In this document: positions 46,990 to 59,269 of the stretch, piece after piece
Numbering within the stretch: the first letter of the stretch is position 1
Layout: each line of letters begins with the position of its first letter
Assembly: GCA_039707655.1 (NCBI GenBank)
Contig: CM077672.1
Coordinates: forward strand, 454,996,390 to 455,060,389
DNA length: 64,000 nucleotides
Source of the DNA: Elymus sibiricus
Lineage: Eukaryota; Streptophyta; Magnoliopsida; Poales; Poaceae
Direction: 5' to 3'
Notes under the pieces: generated by a model
Databases searched by the model: none
Seen by the model: only the letters and a program-made list of their open reading frames with translations
What the model was told of the DNA's origin: nothing
Translations under genes and position numbers: made by a program

Positions 46990-48811
46990 CCTCCTACCTG
47001 TCGAGTTACAGTCGCGTCAGAGGGACATGTAATTGAACCGGGTTACAACGCTTGCAGTTGCAAGTCTAGTGGTGGACATGCAACCGGCTGATAACCCCCC
47101 CCCCCCCCTTTGCCACAAGTTTTCAAAAATGCTCGCCGGTTTCAAAAATGCAACCGGGTTACTGGCATGACTACCTTCGTTCCTATCATAGTTGCAGTCA
47201 CTTTGTGCCCATGCAGTTGCGGTCGGTTTATAATGCTTGCAGTTGCATCTAGTGATGGGCATGCAATAGCTCGACAACCCCCTCTTGACCCCAGTTGCAA
47301 TTGTTTTGTGCCCGTACAATGCAGTTGGAGTCAGGTTACAATGCTTACAGTTACATGCCTAATGATGAATATGCAACACGGTCAGGGGCCCTGTAGCTAG
47401 ACAAGCCCCAAGAAGTCAATGGGCACAACGCTACACAACAATGGCTGAGAAAACAAAAAAGAAGAGGAATGATGCGGCCTCGTCGATTCTCCATCGACAA
47501 CAAAAAAAGCCCACAACTGGTCACGAAGGGCCACGAGCACGATAACATACAACCATGAAAAATATTGGTTTACTTTAAAAAATATATTGGTCGTGTACAA
47601 CATTGGCTGACCAAACCTACACGGATCACGAAACGCTTTTCAGGTTACGCACCAGGCAAAGTCTGCGACAAAAAGAAAGCCAAAAAAAGGAAAGGAAAAA
47701 CCTCAGGGAAATGCCGCTCACTCTGTGACTACGCGACTATAGTTGCGCGTGGGGCATGTGTTGGTGCAATTTTATTTGCGGAGTTAAAAAGAGCAAACAA
47801 CCAAATAAAAAATTAAAAAGAAAAAATGATTTGATAACCCGAACGCTGTGCTGGGGAAGACCAAGAAAGACGAGAAACAACCACGGGCCAAAAAAAGTAG
47901 ATAGCCGATAAAAAGGAAAAAAAATGTGATTTAAACCCGGACACTGTAGTGGGAAAGACAAAAAAAGAGAAACAAGCGACGGGCCGAAGGAGCAGGGACG
48001 ACCCCGCATTTAACCCCAATAACTCAATGTCAGAAATAAACGACGGGCAATCCCTGTCGTCCCACTCGACAAAAGAAAGGGACAACCCGCGCCAATCACC
48101 CAAATCTTGAAGCATTTAATCCGCGTCTGACAGGTGTGTGAAACACAGCTACTTCTTAGCTAGCTGCAAAAACAACAAATCTGTTTGTTTATATATTTTT
48201 CACACCTTAAAATAGGAAAAATATAAAATAAGTAAAATCAAAAAGAAATAAAAAAGAAAGCCCGTAGTACAAAAAACCAGAAAAATAGTCTATAGCCGCT
48301 CAACCAAGAAAAAAAAGATCGGCAAACATATCCATCCGCTCTCTACCAAACCCCCCCTAAACAACAACAAATAACAAAAAAGGGATACAGTGCTCTTATG
48401 AGAAAGAGAATTTTTTAGGTGCGACGACCACTACACGAGGCCGCCTACAGTGCGTTTCTACTCTTAAGCTGAAGAGTAACAAAAATCTCGCCCTCTGTGT
48501 CTCTCTCTCTTCTCTCACTCTCAGCCACGAGGAAGAAACAAATAGAGGAAACGAAATGCCTGTCGCTACGGCTCACTTACACGATAACAGAAAAAGGCCG
48601 GAACGAAAACAACAACGGACCACGGTGAGACAAAAACAGGCCCATGACGAGAAAAGAACAACACCCAAAGTCCTCAGTCCAACATGAGCCGTGAAAAAAA
48701 AATGAAACCAGGCCACGACTGGGCGCATGCAAAGCTTCTTGAGCCAACAACACAAATCGTGACGGGAGACAACGGCTGTGAAAGTGAATGAGACCAAACT
48801 AAAACTCAGCT
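46990..48811 (+). repeat. Left arm (inner part) of the foldback element
   Basis: It contains the inner tandem-repeat units (46990-47390) followed by about 1.4 kb of single-copy arm sequence. A C14 run lies at 47095-47108, and an insertion-like stretch at about 47115-47155 is not matched in the right arm. Minus-strand open frames such as 47813-48115 mirror 49575-49967 in the other arm. Confidence 0.8.
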
Positions 48812-50922
48812 AGCTGAGTTTTAGCAAAACCAAACAAGCTTTGCATGCGCCCAGTCGTGGCCCGGTTTCGTTTTTTTTCACAGCTCATGTTGGTCTGAGG
48901 ACTTTGGGTGTTGTTCTTTTCTCGTCATGGGCCCGTTTTTGTTTCACCGTGGCCCGTTCTTGTTTTCGTTCCGGCCTTTTTCTGTTGTCGTGTAAGTGAG
49001 CCGTAGCGACAGGCATTTCGTTTCCTCTGTTTGTTTCTTCCTCGTGGCTGAGAGTGAGAGAAGAGAGAGAGACACAGAGGGCGAGATTTTTGTTACTCTT
49101 CAGCTTAAGAGTAGAAACGCACTGTAGGCGGCCTCGTGTAGTGGTCGTCGCCCCTAAAAAAATCTCTTTCTCATAAGAGCAGTGTATCCCTTTTTTGTTA
49201 TTTGTTGTTGTTTAGGGGGGGTTTGGTAGAGAGCAGATGGATATGTTTGCCGATCTTTTTTTTTCTTGGTTGAGCGGCTATGGATCTTTTCTCATAAGAG
49301 CACTTAAATCAGTGGCGACATATGTGCTTAAGAGTTGGAGATTCGGATATAGACTATTTTTCTGGTTTTTTGTACTACGAGCTTTCTTTTTTATTTATTT
49401 TTGATTTTACTTATTTTTTAAATTTTTCTTTATTATTATTTGTTTACTTTTTGGTTCTTATTTTTATATTTTTCCTATTTTAAGGTGCGAAAAATATATA
49501 AACAAACAGATTTGTTGTTTTTGCAGCTAGCTAAGAAGTAGCTGTGTTTCGGACACCTGTCAGACGTGGATTAAATGCTTCAAGATTTGGGTGCTTGGCA
49601 CGGGTTGTCCCTTTCTTTTGTCGAGTGGGACGACAGGGATTGCCCGTCGCTTATTTCTGACATTGAGTTATTGGGGTTAAATGTGGGTTCGTTCCGGCTC
49701 CTTCGGCCCGTCGCTTGTTTCTCTTTTTTTTTGTCTTTCCCAGTACAGTGTCCGGGTTTAAATCACATTATTTTTTTTCCTTTTTATCGGCTATTTACTT
49801 TTTTTGGCCCGTGGTTGTTTCTGGTCTTTCTTGGTCTTCCCCAGCACAGCGTCCGGGTTATCAAATCATTTTCTCTTTTTAATTTTTTATTTGGTTGTTT
49901 GCTCTTTTTTAACTCCGCAAATAAAATTGCACCGACACATGCCCCACGCGCAACTATAGTCGCGTAGTCACAGAGTGAGCGGCATTCCCCTGAGGTTTTT
50001 CCTTTCCATTTTTTTGGATTTCTTTTTGTCGCAGACTTTGCCTGGTGCGTAACCTGAAAAGCGTGTCATGATCCGTGCAGGTTTGGTCAGCCAATGTTGT
50101 ACACGACCAATATATTTTGTAAAGTAAACCAATATTTTTCATGGTTGTATGTTATCGTGCTCGTGGCCCTTCGCGACCAGTTGTGGGTTTTCTTTGTTGT
50201 CGATGGAGAATCGACGAGGCCGCATCATTCCTCTTCTTTTTTGTTTTCTCAGCCATTATTGTGTAGCGTTGTGCCCATTGACTTCTTGGGGCTTGTCTAG
50301 CTACAGGCCCCTGACCGTGTTGCATATTCATCATTAGGCATGTAACTGTAAGCATTGTAACCTGACCCAAACTGTATTGTACGAGCACAAAACAATTGTA
50401 ACTGGGGTCAAGAGGGGGTTGTCGAGCTATTGCATGTCCATCACTAGATGCAATTGCAAGGATTATAAACCAACCACAACTGCATGGGCACAAAGTGACT
50501 GCAACTGTGATAGGAAGGAAGGTAGTCACGCCAGTTGCATGTCCATCACTAGACATGCAACTGCAAGCGTTGTAACCCGACCGCAACTGCGCGTGCACAA
50601 AGCGACTGCAACTGGGGTCATGTGGGGAGTTGTCGAGGTAGTTTAAAGTCAAACAGTAGACAAGCAACTGCAAGAATTGGTAACCCGACTGCAATTGCAT
50701 GGGCATGAAGCAACTACAACTGGGGCCGAGAGGGGTGTTGTCGGTCCAGTTGCATGTCCATCACTAGACATGCAATTGCAAGTGTTGAAACCCGACTGCA
50801 ATTGCACATCACAAAAGCGACTGCACTAGGACCGGGTGGGGAGTTGTTGGGGCTAGTTGCATGTGCAACACAAGACATGCAATTGCAAGAGTTATAATCC
50901 GACTGCAACTACAATCTGATTG
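48812..50922 (-). repeat. Right arm of the foldback element
   Basis: Reverse complement of the left arm from the central palindrome outward, ending in tandem units at 50350-50922, where the Copia LTR is inserted (presumed target sequence GATTG at 50918-50922). Confidence 0.8.
50350..50922. repeat. 107-bp tandem repeat, right arm (five full units plus a partial one)
   Basis: Units start at 50350, 50458, 50565, 50672, 50780 and 50887, so the period is 107-108 bp. Each has GTAACCCGACTGCAACTGC-like and GTTGCATGTCCATCACTAG-like blocks. Units differ from each other by roughly 15-25 percent by eye, so the array is old compared with the arms' mutual similarity. Confidence 0.85.
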
Positions 50923-53900
50923 TGTAGGGGAACACGACAGAAAACAAAAAAAAGCGCACTACGAACATGCCCAGGATCACTATGGAGATGCATACAAGGT
51001 TTGATCTGATCGTTACCGATTCATGGCGTAGCAGAAGTAGAGTCAATGTAGATCGTCAGTGTAGATCCCCGCAGCTAGGATTTACAACCTCCCAACCGCG
51101 AGAATGTACTCCCTCGTCTGATCCTCGGACAGTCCCTCGGACAGCCCTTCGGGAGGCGGTCGGACAGTCCCCCGGACGGTGTCATGGACAGCCCTTCGGA
51201 AGGCACTCACAGAAACTCGGACGGTCACTCGGACAGCCCTTCGGGAGGCACTCTCGAACAACCCCTCGGGCAAAAAGATCGAACCTACGACCTCTCTACG
51301 GGGTTGCACACATACGGTGTCAGCTATCCGGCAGGGCTTCGCCGTCCAGAACTAGTTCCCACCGGAACCCAGACAGCCTTTCGGCTCTACGAAACTATTT
51401 CGCTGAGAGGGAGAGAGAAAGCCGGATCATGCATGGCATGTGTATGTGAGAAAGAGTGTGTGTGGAGAGTGCCTCTCCACCTCTATTTATAGGAAAAACA
51501 AAGGGGTAGGGTGGCACATGAAAAACCCAAAATGCCCATGCTTTATGTCACACATAAAGGGCATAATGGGGAGGTAAGAGGAGCCCCCATTGGCTACCCA
51601 CCCCATGTGGGCCCCCCCCCCCAAAAAAAAGGGGTTCCCATCCATCCATGTCATCCCCTAGATCTTTTGGGACAAAGCCCAAAAAGGTGGCTTTCCAAAA
51701 AGCAACCATAAAGTGCTTTTCACTATTCACAAAAACATTTTTCCGCGACCACTAAATCCGAAAATATTTATGTGGGCCTAGAACATTTCCAGTACCCCCT
51801 AAAATAATTTTGGATGCGTTCCGAAACAATTCCGGATCAGTGATTTTCATCAGCGAAAAGCAACCAAAGCGGTTCCGGCAGCTCCGGAACATTTCCGGTT
51901 TTTTCCTCCGGAAAAATCCCATAAGTTCCCAGAACAATTCTGGCACCCTCCAAGAATTTCCAGGCATGTGCCGAAAACATTTTGACTTAATGGTATACTC
52001 TGAAACAACTTTTTGGTTTTACCGAAACCCTTCCGGTATTCTCTCTCCGGAACTCTTCCGTTGTCTGCAAAACTTTTCCGGTGACTTTCTTTCAGACTCC
52101 CTGTCTAGTATTCGGCAGATAGATGACCCTTAAGCATGTGACCCTATAGGTTTGGTGAAGTATAGACATGACCATAACACTTTCCGATCAATGATCAACA
52201 TCGGAGCCGTGGACACCCTTATTGACCCCTATACCCACACGAATAAATATTCGAGTGAAACTCCAGTTGCCGTGTGTTATTCTTGTTGCTTCGAGATATG
52301 TTACAAACACCCGAGGTGAGACTTATCGGCATCCCCGTGGATCAACACTTGTCCACAATGCCAGTTACCTCGTTACCGGTTTTGTTCTCTTTTCTCGTTT
52401 CCGTGTTCCGGCATCTGATACGTCTCCAACGTATCTATAATTTTTTATTGTTCCATGCTATTATAGTATCAATCTTGGATGTTTTATATACATTTACAAG
52501 AAATTATATATCATTTTTTGGGACTAACCTATTAACTTAGTGCCCAGTGCCAGTTGCTGTTTTTTGTCTGTTTTTGGGTTTCCAGAATATCAGTACCAAA
52601 CGAAGTTCAAATGCCACGAAACTTTTTGGAGATTTTTTTCTGGTCATAAGAGACACTAGAAGCTTCGGGAGAGCACCAGAAGATAGAGAAGGTGGCCACG
52701 AGCCACCAGGGCGCGCCCCGACGGGGTGGCGCGCCCTGGTGCCTCATGGGCCCACCTCTGCTCCGTTTGACCTAATTCCACCTCTATAAATTCTCTAAAA
52801 TCAGGAAACCAACAGAGGAGTCCACGAAATACTTTTTCCGCCGCCACAAGTTCCTGTTCTCGAGAGATCCCATCTGGAGGCCTTCTCTGGCACTCCGCCG
52901 GAGTGGGATTCGATCACGGAGGGGCTCTCCATCAACCTTGCTGCCCTTCTGATGATGCGTGAGTAGTTTACCATAGACCTTCGAGTCCATAGTTAGTAGC
53001 TAGATGGCTTCTTCTCTCTTTTTGATCTTCAATACAATGTTCTCCTCGATGTTCTTGGAGTTCCATCCGATGTAATCACTTTTTGCGGTGTGTTTGTTGG
53101 GATCCGATGAATTGTGAGTTTATGATCAGATTATCCATGAATATTATTTGAGTTTTCTCTGAACTCTTTTATGCATGATTGTTATAGCTTCATATTTCTC
53201 TCTGATCTATTGATTTGGTTTGGCCAACTAGATTGATTTATCTTGCAATGGGAGAGGTGCTTTGTAATGGGTTCGATCTTGTGGTGCTCAATCCCAGTGA
53301 CAGAAAGGGACATGACACGTATGTATCGTTGCTATTAAGGGTAAAAAGATGGGGTTTATTCATGCGTGAGTTTACTTTGTCTACATCATGTCATCTTGCT
53401 TAAGGCGTTACTCCGTTCTTTATGAACTTAATACACTAGATGCATGCTGGATAGCGGTCGATGTGTGGAGTAATAGTAGTAGATGCAGAATCGTTTCGGT
53501 CTACTTGTCTCGGACGTGATGCCTATATACATGATCATTGCCTTGGATATCATCATGATTATTTGCTTTTCTATCAATTGCCCAATAGTAATTTGTTAAC
53601 CCACCGTATGCTATTTTCAAGAGAGAAGCCTCTAGTGAAAACTATGGCCCCCGGGTCTACCTTAATCATATATTGAAAATCCTAAAAATACCTTGCTGAA
53701 ATTTTACTTTATTTATTTTGTATTTTTGTTTGATCTATCTATCTATCTATCTATCACCATACAATTTAATCTTGCAATTAACCGCCAAGGGATTGACAAC
53801 CCCATGTTCGCGTTGGGTGCGAGGATTTGTTGTTTTGTGTGCAGGTACTGCTAACGAGTTGTTGCGTGATTCTCCTACTGGATTGATAACCTTGGTTTCA

Positions 53901-54604
53901 TAACTGAGGGAAATACTTATCTCTACTGTACTGCATCATCCCCTCCTCTTCGAGGAAATCCCAACGCAGCTCACAAGTAGCAGCATCCCTGTGATCAAAT
54001 CACAATGTGTCTGGCCAGACGATCGTGGATACCGTAACACCGAGAGGTCCCAAAGAATATCTCTCCATCGTCGGAGGAGCAAATCCCAATCTTGAGCTAT
54101 CAAGTCCCTTGTCATACTTTTCCATGAACCCGTAAGCCGCCATAATAGCCACCCATTTACGGATGACGTTTAACAAACCCCAAAGTCCATGAAGCAAGCA
54201 TGAAGAAACTCGATACTCTCATGGTCTAGGGAATCATGCAAACGTTAACTTTCTCTGTGTTATTAACCATTAACTTGTGATGATGTATCTCATAGCATAA
54301 CATCAAATCGGGTCGATTCAACACAAATGTTCTTCTAACATTGTGCCCTCAAAGTTGCCGGCATAGACATGCCCATGATTAGGAAAATGTAATCATCATG
54401 CAACACTTGAGCTAGTCTCAGAGGCTTGACTAGGAATACATTTTATCGTTTATTATTCCACACGTGCATATGAGTTTTCCTCCGAGCCTCGTGGTTATTG
54501 CAGACTCGAGAACCATAGCAGTTATAGCACGGAATATAAACATAATTAGGAACATGGGGATAAATAATAACATTTATTATTGCCTCTAGGGCATATCTCC
54601 TACA
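50923..54604 (-). repeat. Copia 3' LTR, split by a solo Gypsy LTR (50923-52415 and 53988-54604)
   Basis: On the minus strand it starts TGTAGGAGATATGCCCTAGA, the familiar start of WIS/Angela-type LTRs, and ends GTGTTCCCCTACA. About 2.1 kb without the insertion, somewhat longer than usual. Bases 51115-51275 are rich in repeated CTCGGACAGCCCTTCGG-like motifs; 51790-52085 are rich in CCGGAA/TTCCGG palindromes. Confidence 0.88.
52416..53982 (+). mobile_element. Solo Gypsy LTR of the E1/E3 family
   Basis: 1,567 bp, TGATACGTCTCCAACGTATC ... CAGCTCACAAGTAGCA, flanked by a perfect GCATC duplication (52411-52415 and 53983-53987). No internal sequence on either side: a solo LTR formed by LTR-LTR recombination. 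It contains the hairpin (about 52693-52750) and TATAAATT at about 52784-52791. Confidence 0.93.
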
Positions 54605-54624
54605 GACTCCCACTTGCACTAGAG

Positions 54625-57606
54625 TCAATAATCTAGTCAATGCTAATGCACTTTACACCTATGGCATGCTGGTGTAAAATATGCTTCGCTTGTGGTGTAG
54701 CCTGATGTCCAACGGATCTGACAACTTCAGCTCCGTGTGTATTTTGCATATCCTCACGTTTTCATGCTTTCACAAAATTCATATTTTGTGTGGACTTGGC
54801 TTTGTATATATGTGAATCACTGGTCGAACCTAGATTCCTTAGACTGCGCTATGGAGCAACTATCTACAATAGTGTCCCATTGACCAAAGCCATCTTGGAA
54901 CCATACTAAGTTCATGAATGAACTATATGATTCAACATCTTCTTTGTCGCTTCCAAAGTGTCAACATAGTTAGCCTTTGTTATAGAATTCACCACAGTAA
55001 CCTGTTTGGAACAATTTCCAACTTACCGTGCCACCATATCGTGTTTTACACAAAACCCTTAACTTAAATCAAAAATCGCTTGGAGCATTGATGAAGACTG
55101 TATCGATGTAACTACTTACAACGAGCACTTTATAATCTCTGCTTGCGAGAAAACATGTCATCAGTGCTACTTTAGTACTTAACGACATTTTTCACTATTG
55201 TCCCATGATCAGTACTTTGATCACTTCGGTATCTATACACGCAACAGCTTGGGAGTATCGGACATATCTGGTTGTTTTACATACCATAGAATACATGATT
55301 AATCCAAACACAAGAGTGTGTGGAATCTCTATCTGTATTTTGCTCATCAGTGTTTTAGGACACTGAATCTTGCAAAACTCTTTCCATGTGACTTCGGCAA
55401 GAATCACTCCTTGGCGTTCTTATGCTAAACTGTTTTAGCATCTTGTCAATATGTATTTTTGGCTTATCCTATTAGGCAATCCTATCTCCATAGATAATTA
55501 TGCCTAATATTAAGGCTACTTAGCCCAAGCACTTCATCAAAAAACTATTTTCAATGAAGTCCTAATTCGTGTCAAGAAATTTATATTATTTCCAATCAAC
55601 AATGTGTCAAGCACACAAGGTTTTCAGAAATATTATTATGCTCCCACTTACGTTCTTGTAACCACAAGCATCTTCGTTATCCATTGATGAAATCAAACTC
55701 TTTTGACTATTTCATCAAAAACGAAGATTCCAACTCCATTTTGCTCTCTTCTATCCATTCCTGGAACTCTGAAGTTTGCATGCTCACTAGCATCCTTTGG
55801 ATTGACAAAACGCCTTGGACTGTATCACATGCAAGTCCTAGGTAGCATTTCCATCTCATGGAAATCCTTTTGGCATCCATGTATCGTATCTCATGATTGA
55901 AATATGTATCAATTACTAGTTTAGCCCGAACCGACTTTAAGCATCGCTACGGAGAGACAATCTCGCCGTAGTCAATTCCTTGAATTAGTTATAAGCAAAA
56001 AGTCGAGCTTTATGGATAAAACATTTTTATTCGTATCAGTTTATAGTTCCATTAATATTCGTTAGACTTTAAGTCTTCCGAAGGGTTTATCAAGATCTAA
56101 TCTTGAATCATTTATATGGATACTATCTCGGATTATATTGGCATTTAGCCAATTCCAGAGTCAGGGCCCATCAACACTTCCTTGTGTATCATAGGTATAC
56201 TATTGTCTAACAACAATATGTCGTTTGCGCACCTGAGAGGTTTGCACGAGTTTTGCCCACGTGGTTCAGCTGCAAGTTCGGCCGAAGTCCATACATCTCA
56301 TGTAGAGGCTTCCATATCAGTCGCGGTAGGAAACTCTGGAATCACTTCCAAGGTCTCTTTCCTTTGACCTGATAACGAAGATACTGTTATCTCGTCGAGT
56401 TGCACTGTCCTCCCACTCACCCTTTTGCAAGAACCATTTTCTTCAAAATCATACCGCTTTTTGTGGCAAACATTTTTGCCTCGGTATAGTGATGGAGGAA
56501 TACCCAATAACTTGGGATAACCTACAAAGTAGCACTTGTCTGATTTGGAATAGGTTTGTAAATATTTTACACAAGCCCCATATTCCAAATGTTAAGAAAA
56601 GATATAACATGGTTGGGGTTACCATACCATGGCGTCATTTCAATAGATCTGATGGCACTCTTTTCTGTGTAAAAGCCGCAGTCTCTAAAGCATTACTTTA
56701 AAAAGGGATAATGGCAAATTGATTTATGTCATCTTTGATCTTACCATGTCATAAATGGTTCGATTACATCTTCACAGACATTCCACTCACAGTGGTGTTC
56801 CGGGAGGTGTAAGTTATGAAAACTCTTTTCACAACTCATCAGACATTCGCTAAACTTGTAACTCAAAATATTCCTTTCCGCAATCTAATTGTAGAAACAT
56901 AATTTTCTTGTTTACAATAATTTCTACTTCATTTTGAAAACCTTTTGAAAGATTTCAAAAGATCCAGACTTACGTCTCATCAAGTAAATATCCATATATC
57001 TACTTGAGTAATTTCTGAAGATAGATAAATCCACTACTAGCAATAACATTTATTGGACTACACACATCATAATATATGATCACCAATAAGTTCGGTGCTC
57101 GTTCCTTATGGCCTGTGAACGGTATTTTAGTCACTTCACTTTTAAGACGAAAGTTGCAAGTGTCAGATGATTCATAATCAGATGACTTCAAAATCCATCA
57201 TAATGGAATTTTTTCATGTGGGTTTCTCCAATGTGACCAAATGCAGTGCCACACATATGTGGTATTCTTTTAGTCTTGTGACATTTAGCGTCAGTGTTAT
57301 GGATATATCATATTACAGTCAATATTCATAACATACATCCCATCCATGATGGAAGCATGGCCCTTGTGTTATTCATGATACTGAACAACAATTGTTCTTT
57401 TATGAACAACCCTCTTGCAACAAACATTATGCAATTGGCTAGAGTGTATAAAACTCTAAAATGAATTATGAAAGTAAACACAGAGGTAATATATTATTAT
57501 CAATATTCATAACATACATCTCATTCATAATGAAAGTATGGCCCTTATGTTATTCATAACACTGAACATCAAAAGTTCTCTTATGAACAACCTTCTTGCA
57601 ACATGA
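54625..57606 (-). pseudogene. Decayed Copia pol (integrase, reverse transcriptase, RNase H)
   Basis: Reading right to left, about 57110-57010 gives FTGHKERAPNLLVIIYYDVC, the start of a Copia integrase core. The frame containing KSDKCYFVGYPK (about 56540) and VSGRTVQLDEI followed by SLSGQRKETLEVIPEFPTAT (to 56298) is the integrase-RT linker of Angela/WIS-type elements. About 56200-55950 gives an RT start-like MGPDSG, and 55300-55235 resembles the IMYSMVCKT...RYVRYSQAVA region at the RNase H border. Many stops and indels break every frame, so this copy is much older than E4. A 180-bp duplication lies at 57311-57605. Confidence 0.75.
57311..57605. repeat. Diverged 180-bp tandem duplication within the Copia remnant
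   Basis: CAATATTCATAACATACATC occurs at about 57319 and 57499 (offset 180). Similarity runs through ATGGCCCTTNTGTTATTCAT and ATGAACAACCNTCTTGCAAC, about 105 bases with roughly 15 percent differences. Confidence 0.75.
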
Positions 57607-59269
57607 TGTCTACTACACAACTTATTCTTGTAGACTCGTGTTGGGCCTCCAAGCACAGAGTTTTGTAGGACAGTAGCAATTTTCCCTCAAGTGGATGACC
57701 TAAGGTTTATCAATCCGTGGGAGGCGTAGGATGAAGATGGTCTCTCTCAAACAACCCTGCAATCAAATACAAGAAATCTCTTGTGTCCCCAACACACCCA
57801 ATACAATGGTAAATTTTATAGGTGCACTAATTCGGCGAAGAGATGGTGATACAAGTGTAGTATGGATAGTAGATATAGGTTTTTGTAATCTGAAAATATA
57901 AAAATAGCAATGTAGCAAGTGATAAAACGGAGCACAAACGGTATTGCAATGCTTAGAAACAAGGCCTAGGGTTCATACTTTCACTAGTGCAATCTCTCAA
58001 CAATGCTAACATAATTGGATCATATAACAATCCCTCAACGTGCGACAAAGAATCACTCCAAAGTTCCTATTAGCGGAGAACATAAGATAGAAATTGTTGT
58101 AGGGTACGAAACCACCTCAAAGTTATTCTTTCCGATCAATCTATTGAGCTATTCCTATAAGTGTCACAAACAGCCCTAGAGTTCGTACTAAAATAACACC
58201 ATATGATACGCATCAACCAACTCTAATGTCACCTAGATACTCCAATGTCACCACAAGTATCCGTGAGTTGATTATACGATATGCATCGAACAACTTCAGA
58301 TTCATAATATTCAATCCAACACAAAGAACTTCAAAGAGTGCCCCAAGATTTCTAACGGAGAAAGTAGGACGAAAATGTGCATCAACCCCTATGCATAGAT
58401 TACCCCAATGTCACCTCGGGAATCCGCGAGTTGAGTGCCAAAACATATATCAAGTGAATCAATATAATACCCCATTGTCACCACGGGTATTCATATGCAA
58501 GACATACATCAAGTGTTCTCAAATCCATAAAAATATTCAATCCGATAATGGTGAAACCGCAAAGGTAAAAACTCAATTCATCACAACAAGATAGAGAGGG
58601 AGAAACACCATATGATCCAACTATATTAACAAAGCTCGCGGTACATCAAGATCGTGCCAAATCAAGAATGCGAGAGAGAGAGAGAGAGATAAAACACATA
58701 GCTACTGGTACAAACACTCAGCCCCGAGGGTGAACTACTCCCTCCTCATCATGGAGACTGCCGGGATGATGAAGATGGCCTCCGATGATGATTCCCCCCT
58801 CCGGCAGGGTTCCAGAAAAGGGTTGTAGATGAGATCGTGGAGGTACAGAGGCTTGCTGCGGCGTAGTCGAAGTTCTAGGGTTATTTCTGGGGGTTTTGGT
58901 ATTTATAAGAATTTTTGGCGTTGGAATCACGCAAAGAAGGGCCACAGGGGGCCCACAAGGCACCAGGGCGCGCCCAGGTGGCTTGTGGGGCCCCTGTGGG
59001 TCTTCTGCTGTTCCCTCGAAGCTTCCTGGGTCTGTTTCCTTCCAGAAAAAATCGTCAGAAAGTTTCGCTGCATTTGGACTTCATTTGATATGGATTTTCT
59101 GGAAAACCAAAAACAAGCAGAAAACAACAACTAGCACTGGGCACTAGGTCAATATGTTAGTCCCTGAAAATCGTATAAAATCCATATAAAAGTGCACCAA
59201 AATCATACAAAACTATAATAAACATGGCATGAATACTTCATAAATTATAGATACGTTGGAGACGTATCA
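57607..59269 (-). repeat. 3' LTR of the 57607 Gypsy element
   Basis: 1,663 bp. Minus strand starts TGATACGTCTCCAACGTATC and ends TTGTGTAGTAGACA. It has a GC-rich hairpin at about 58950-58991 with an A:T-substituted stem, TATAAATA on the minus strand at about 58900-58907, and a GA microsatellite at 58671-58690. The TGATACGTCTCC start is shared with E1-E3, but the other end differs. Confidence 0.88.

Larger units (their letters stand above)
17668..50922. mobile_element. Giant foldback (long inverted repeat) element, left arm split by a 29-kb nest
   Basis: Without the inserted E2 element, 17668-17998 joins 46990-48811 as the left arm, and 48812-50922 is the right arm, its reverse complement. 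The centre is a perfect 26-bp palindrome at 48799-48824. Matching points include the interval near 47400-47455 against 50244-50299, and 48541-48600 against 48965-49030. The arms look over 90 percent identical with a few indels: about 65 bp near 48725-48790 only on the left, about 70 bp near 49275-49350 only on the right. Outer parts carry a 107-bp tandem repeat. There is no recognisable transposase. The right end is beyond the Copia insertion at 50923, so terminal repeats and TSD are unseen. Confidence 0.75.
50923..57606 (-). mobile_element. Copia element (WIS/Angela/BARE type), 3' part, minus strand
   Basis: A minus-strand 3' LTR (50923-52415 plus 53988-54604) has TGTAGG...CCTACA ends. To its right is the polypurine tract (minus strand CTCTAGTGCAAGTGGGAGTC, 54605-54624), typical of BARE/WIS/Angela elements. 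Decayed pol follows on the minus strand up to 57606, where another Gypsy element is inserted. The remainder is outside the window. The left flank is foldback repeat, without a primer-binding site, which confirms this is the 3' LTR. Confidence 0.88.

Noticed and set aside
47095..47108. C14 run as a quadruplex-type regulatory site
   Set aside because: A single homopolymer run without further tracts; probably slippage.
47813..49967. Mirror-image open frames in the foldback arms (start MLQDLG)
   Set aside because: Phe/Leu-rich, no recognised domain, different C termini in the two arms from frameshifts; probably chance frames.
50350..50922. Regular direct repeats that might suggest a CRISPR array
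   Set aside because: The whole 107-bp unit is repeated with no unique spacers, and the context is a plant genome.
50923..54604. Copia LTR as a solo LTR
   Set aside because: A polypurine tract and decayed pol adjoin on the right, so it is the 3' LTR of a longer element.
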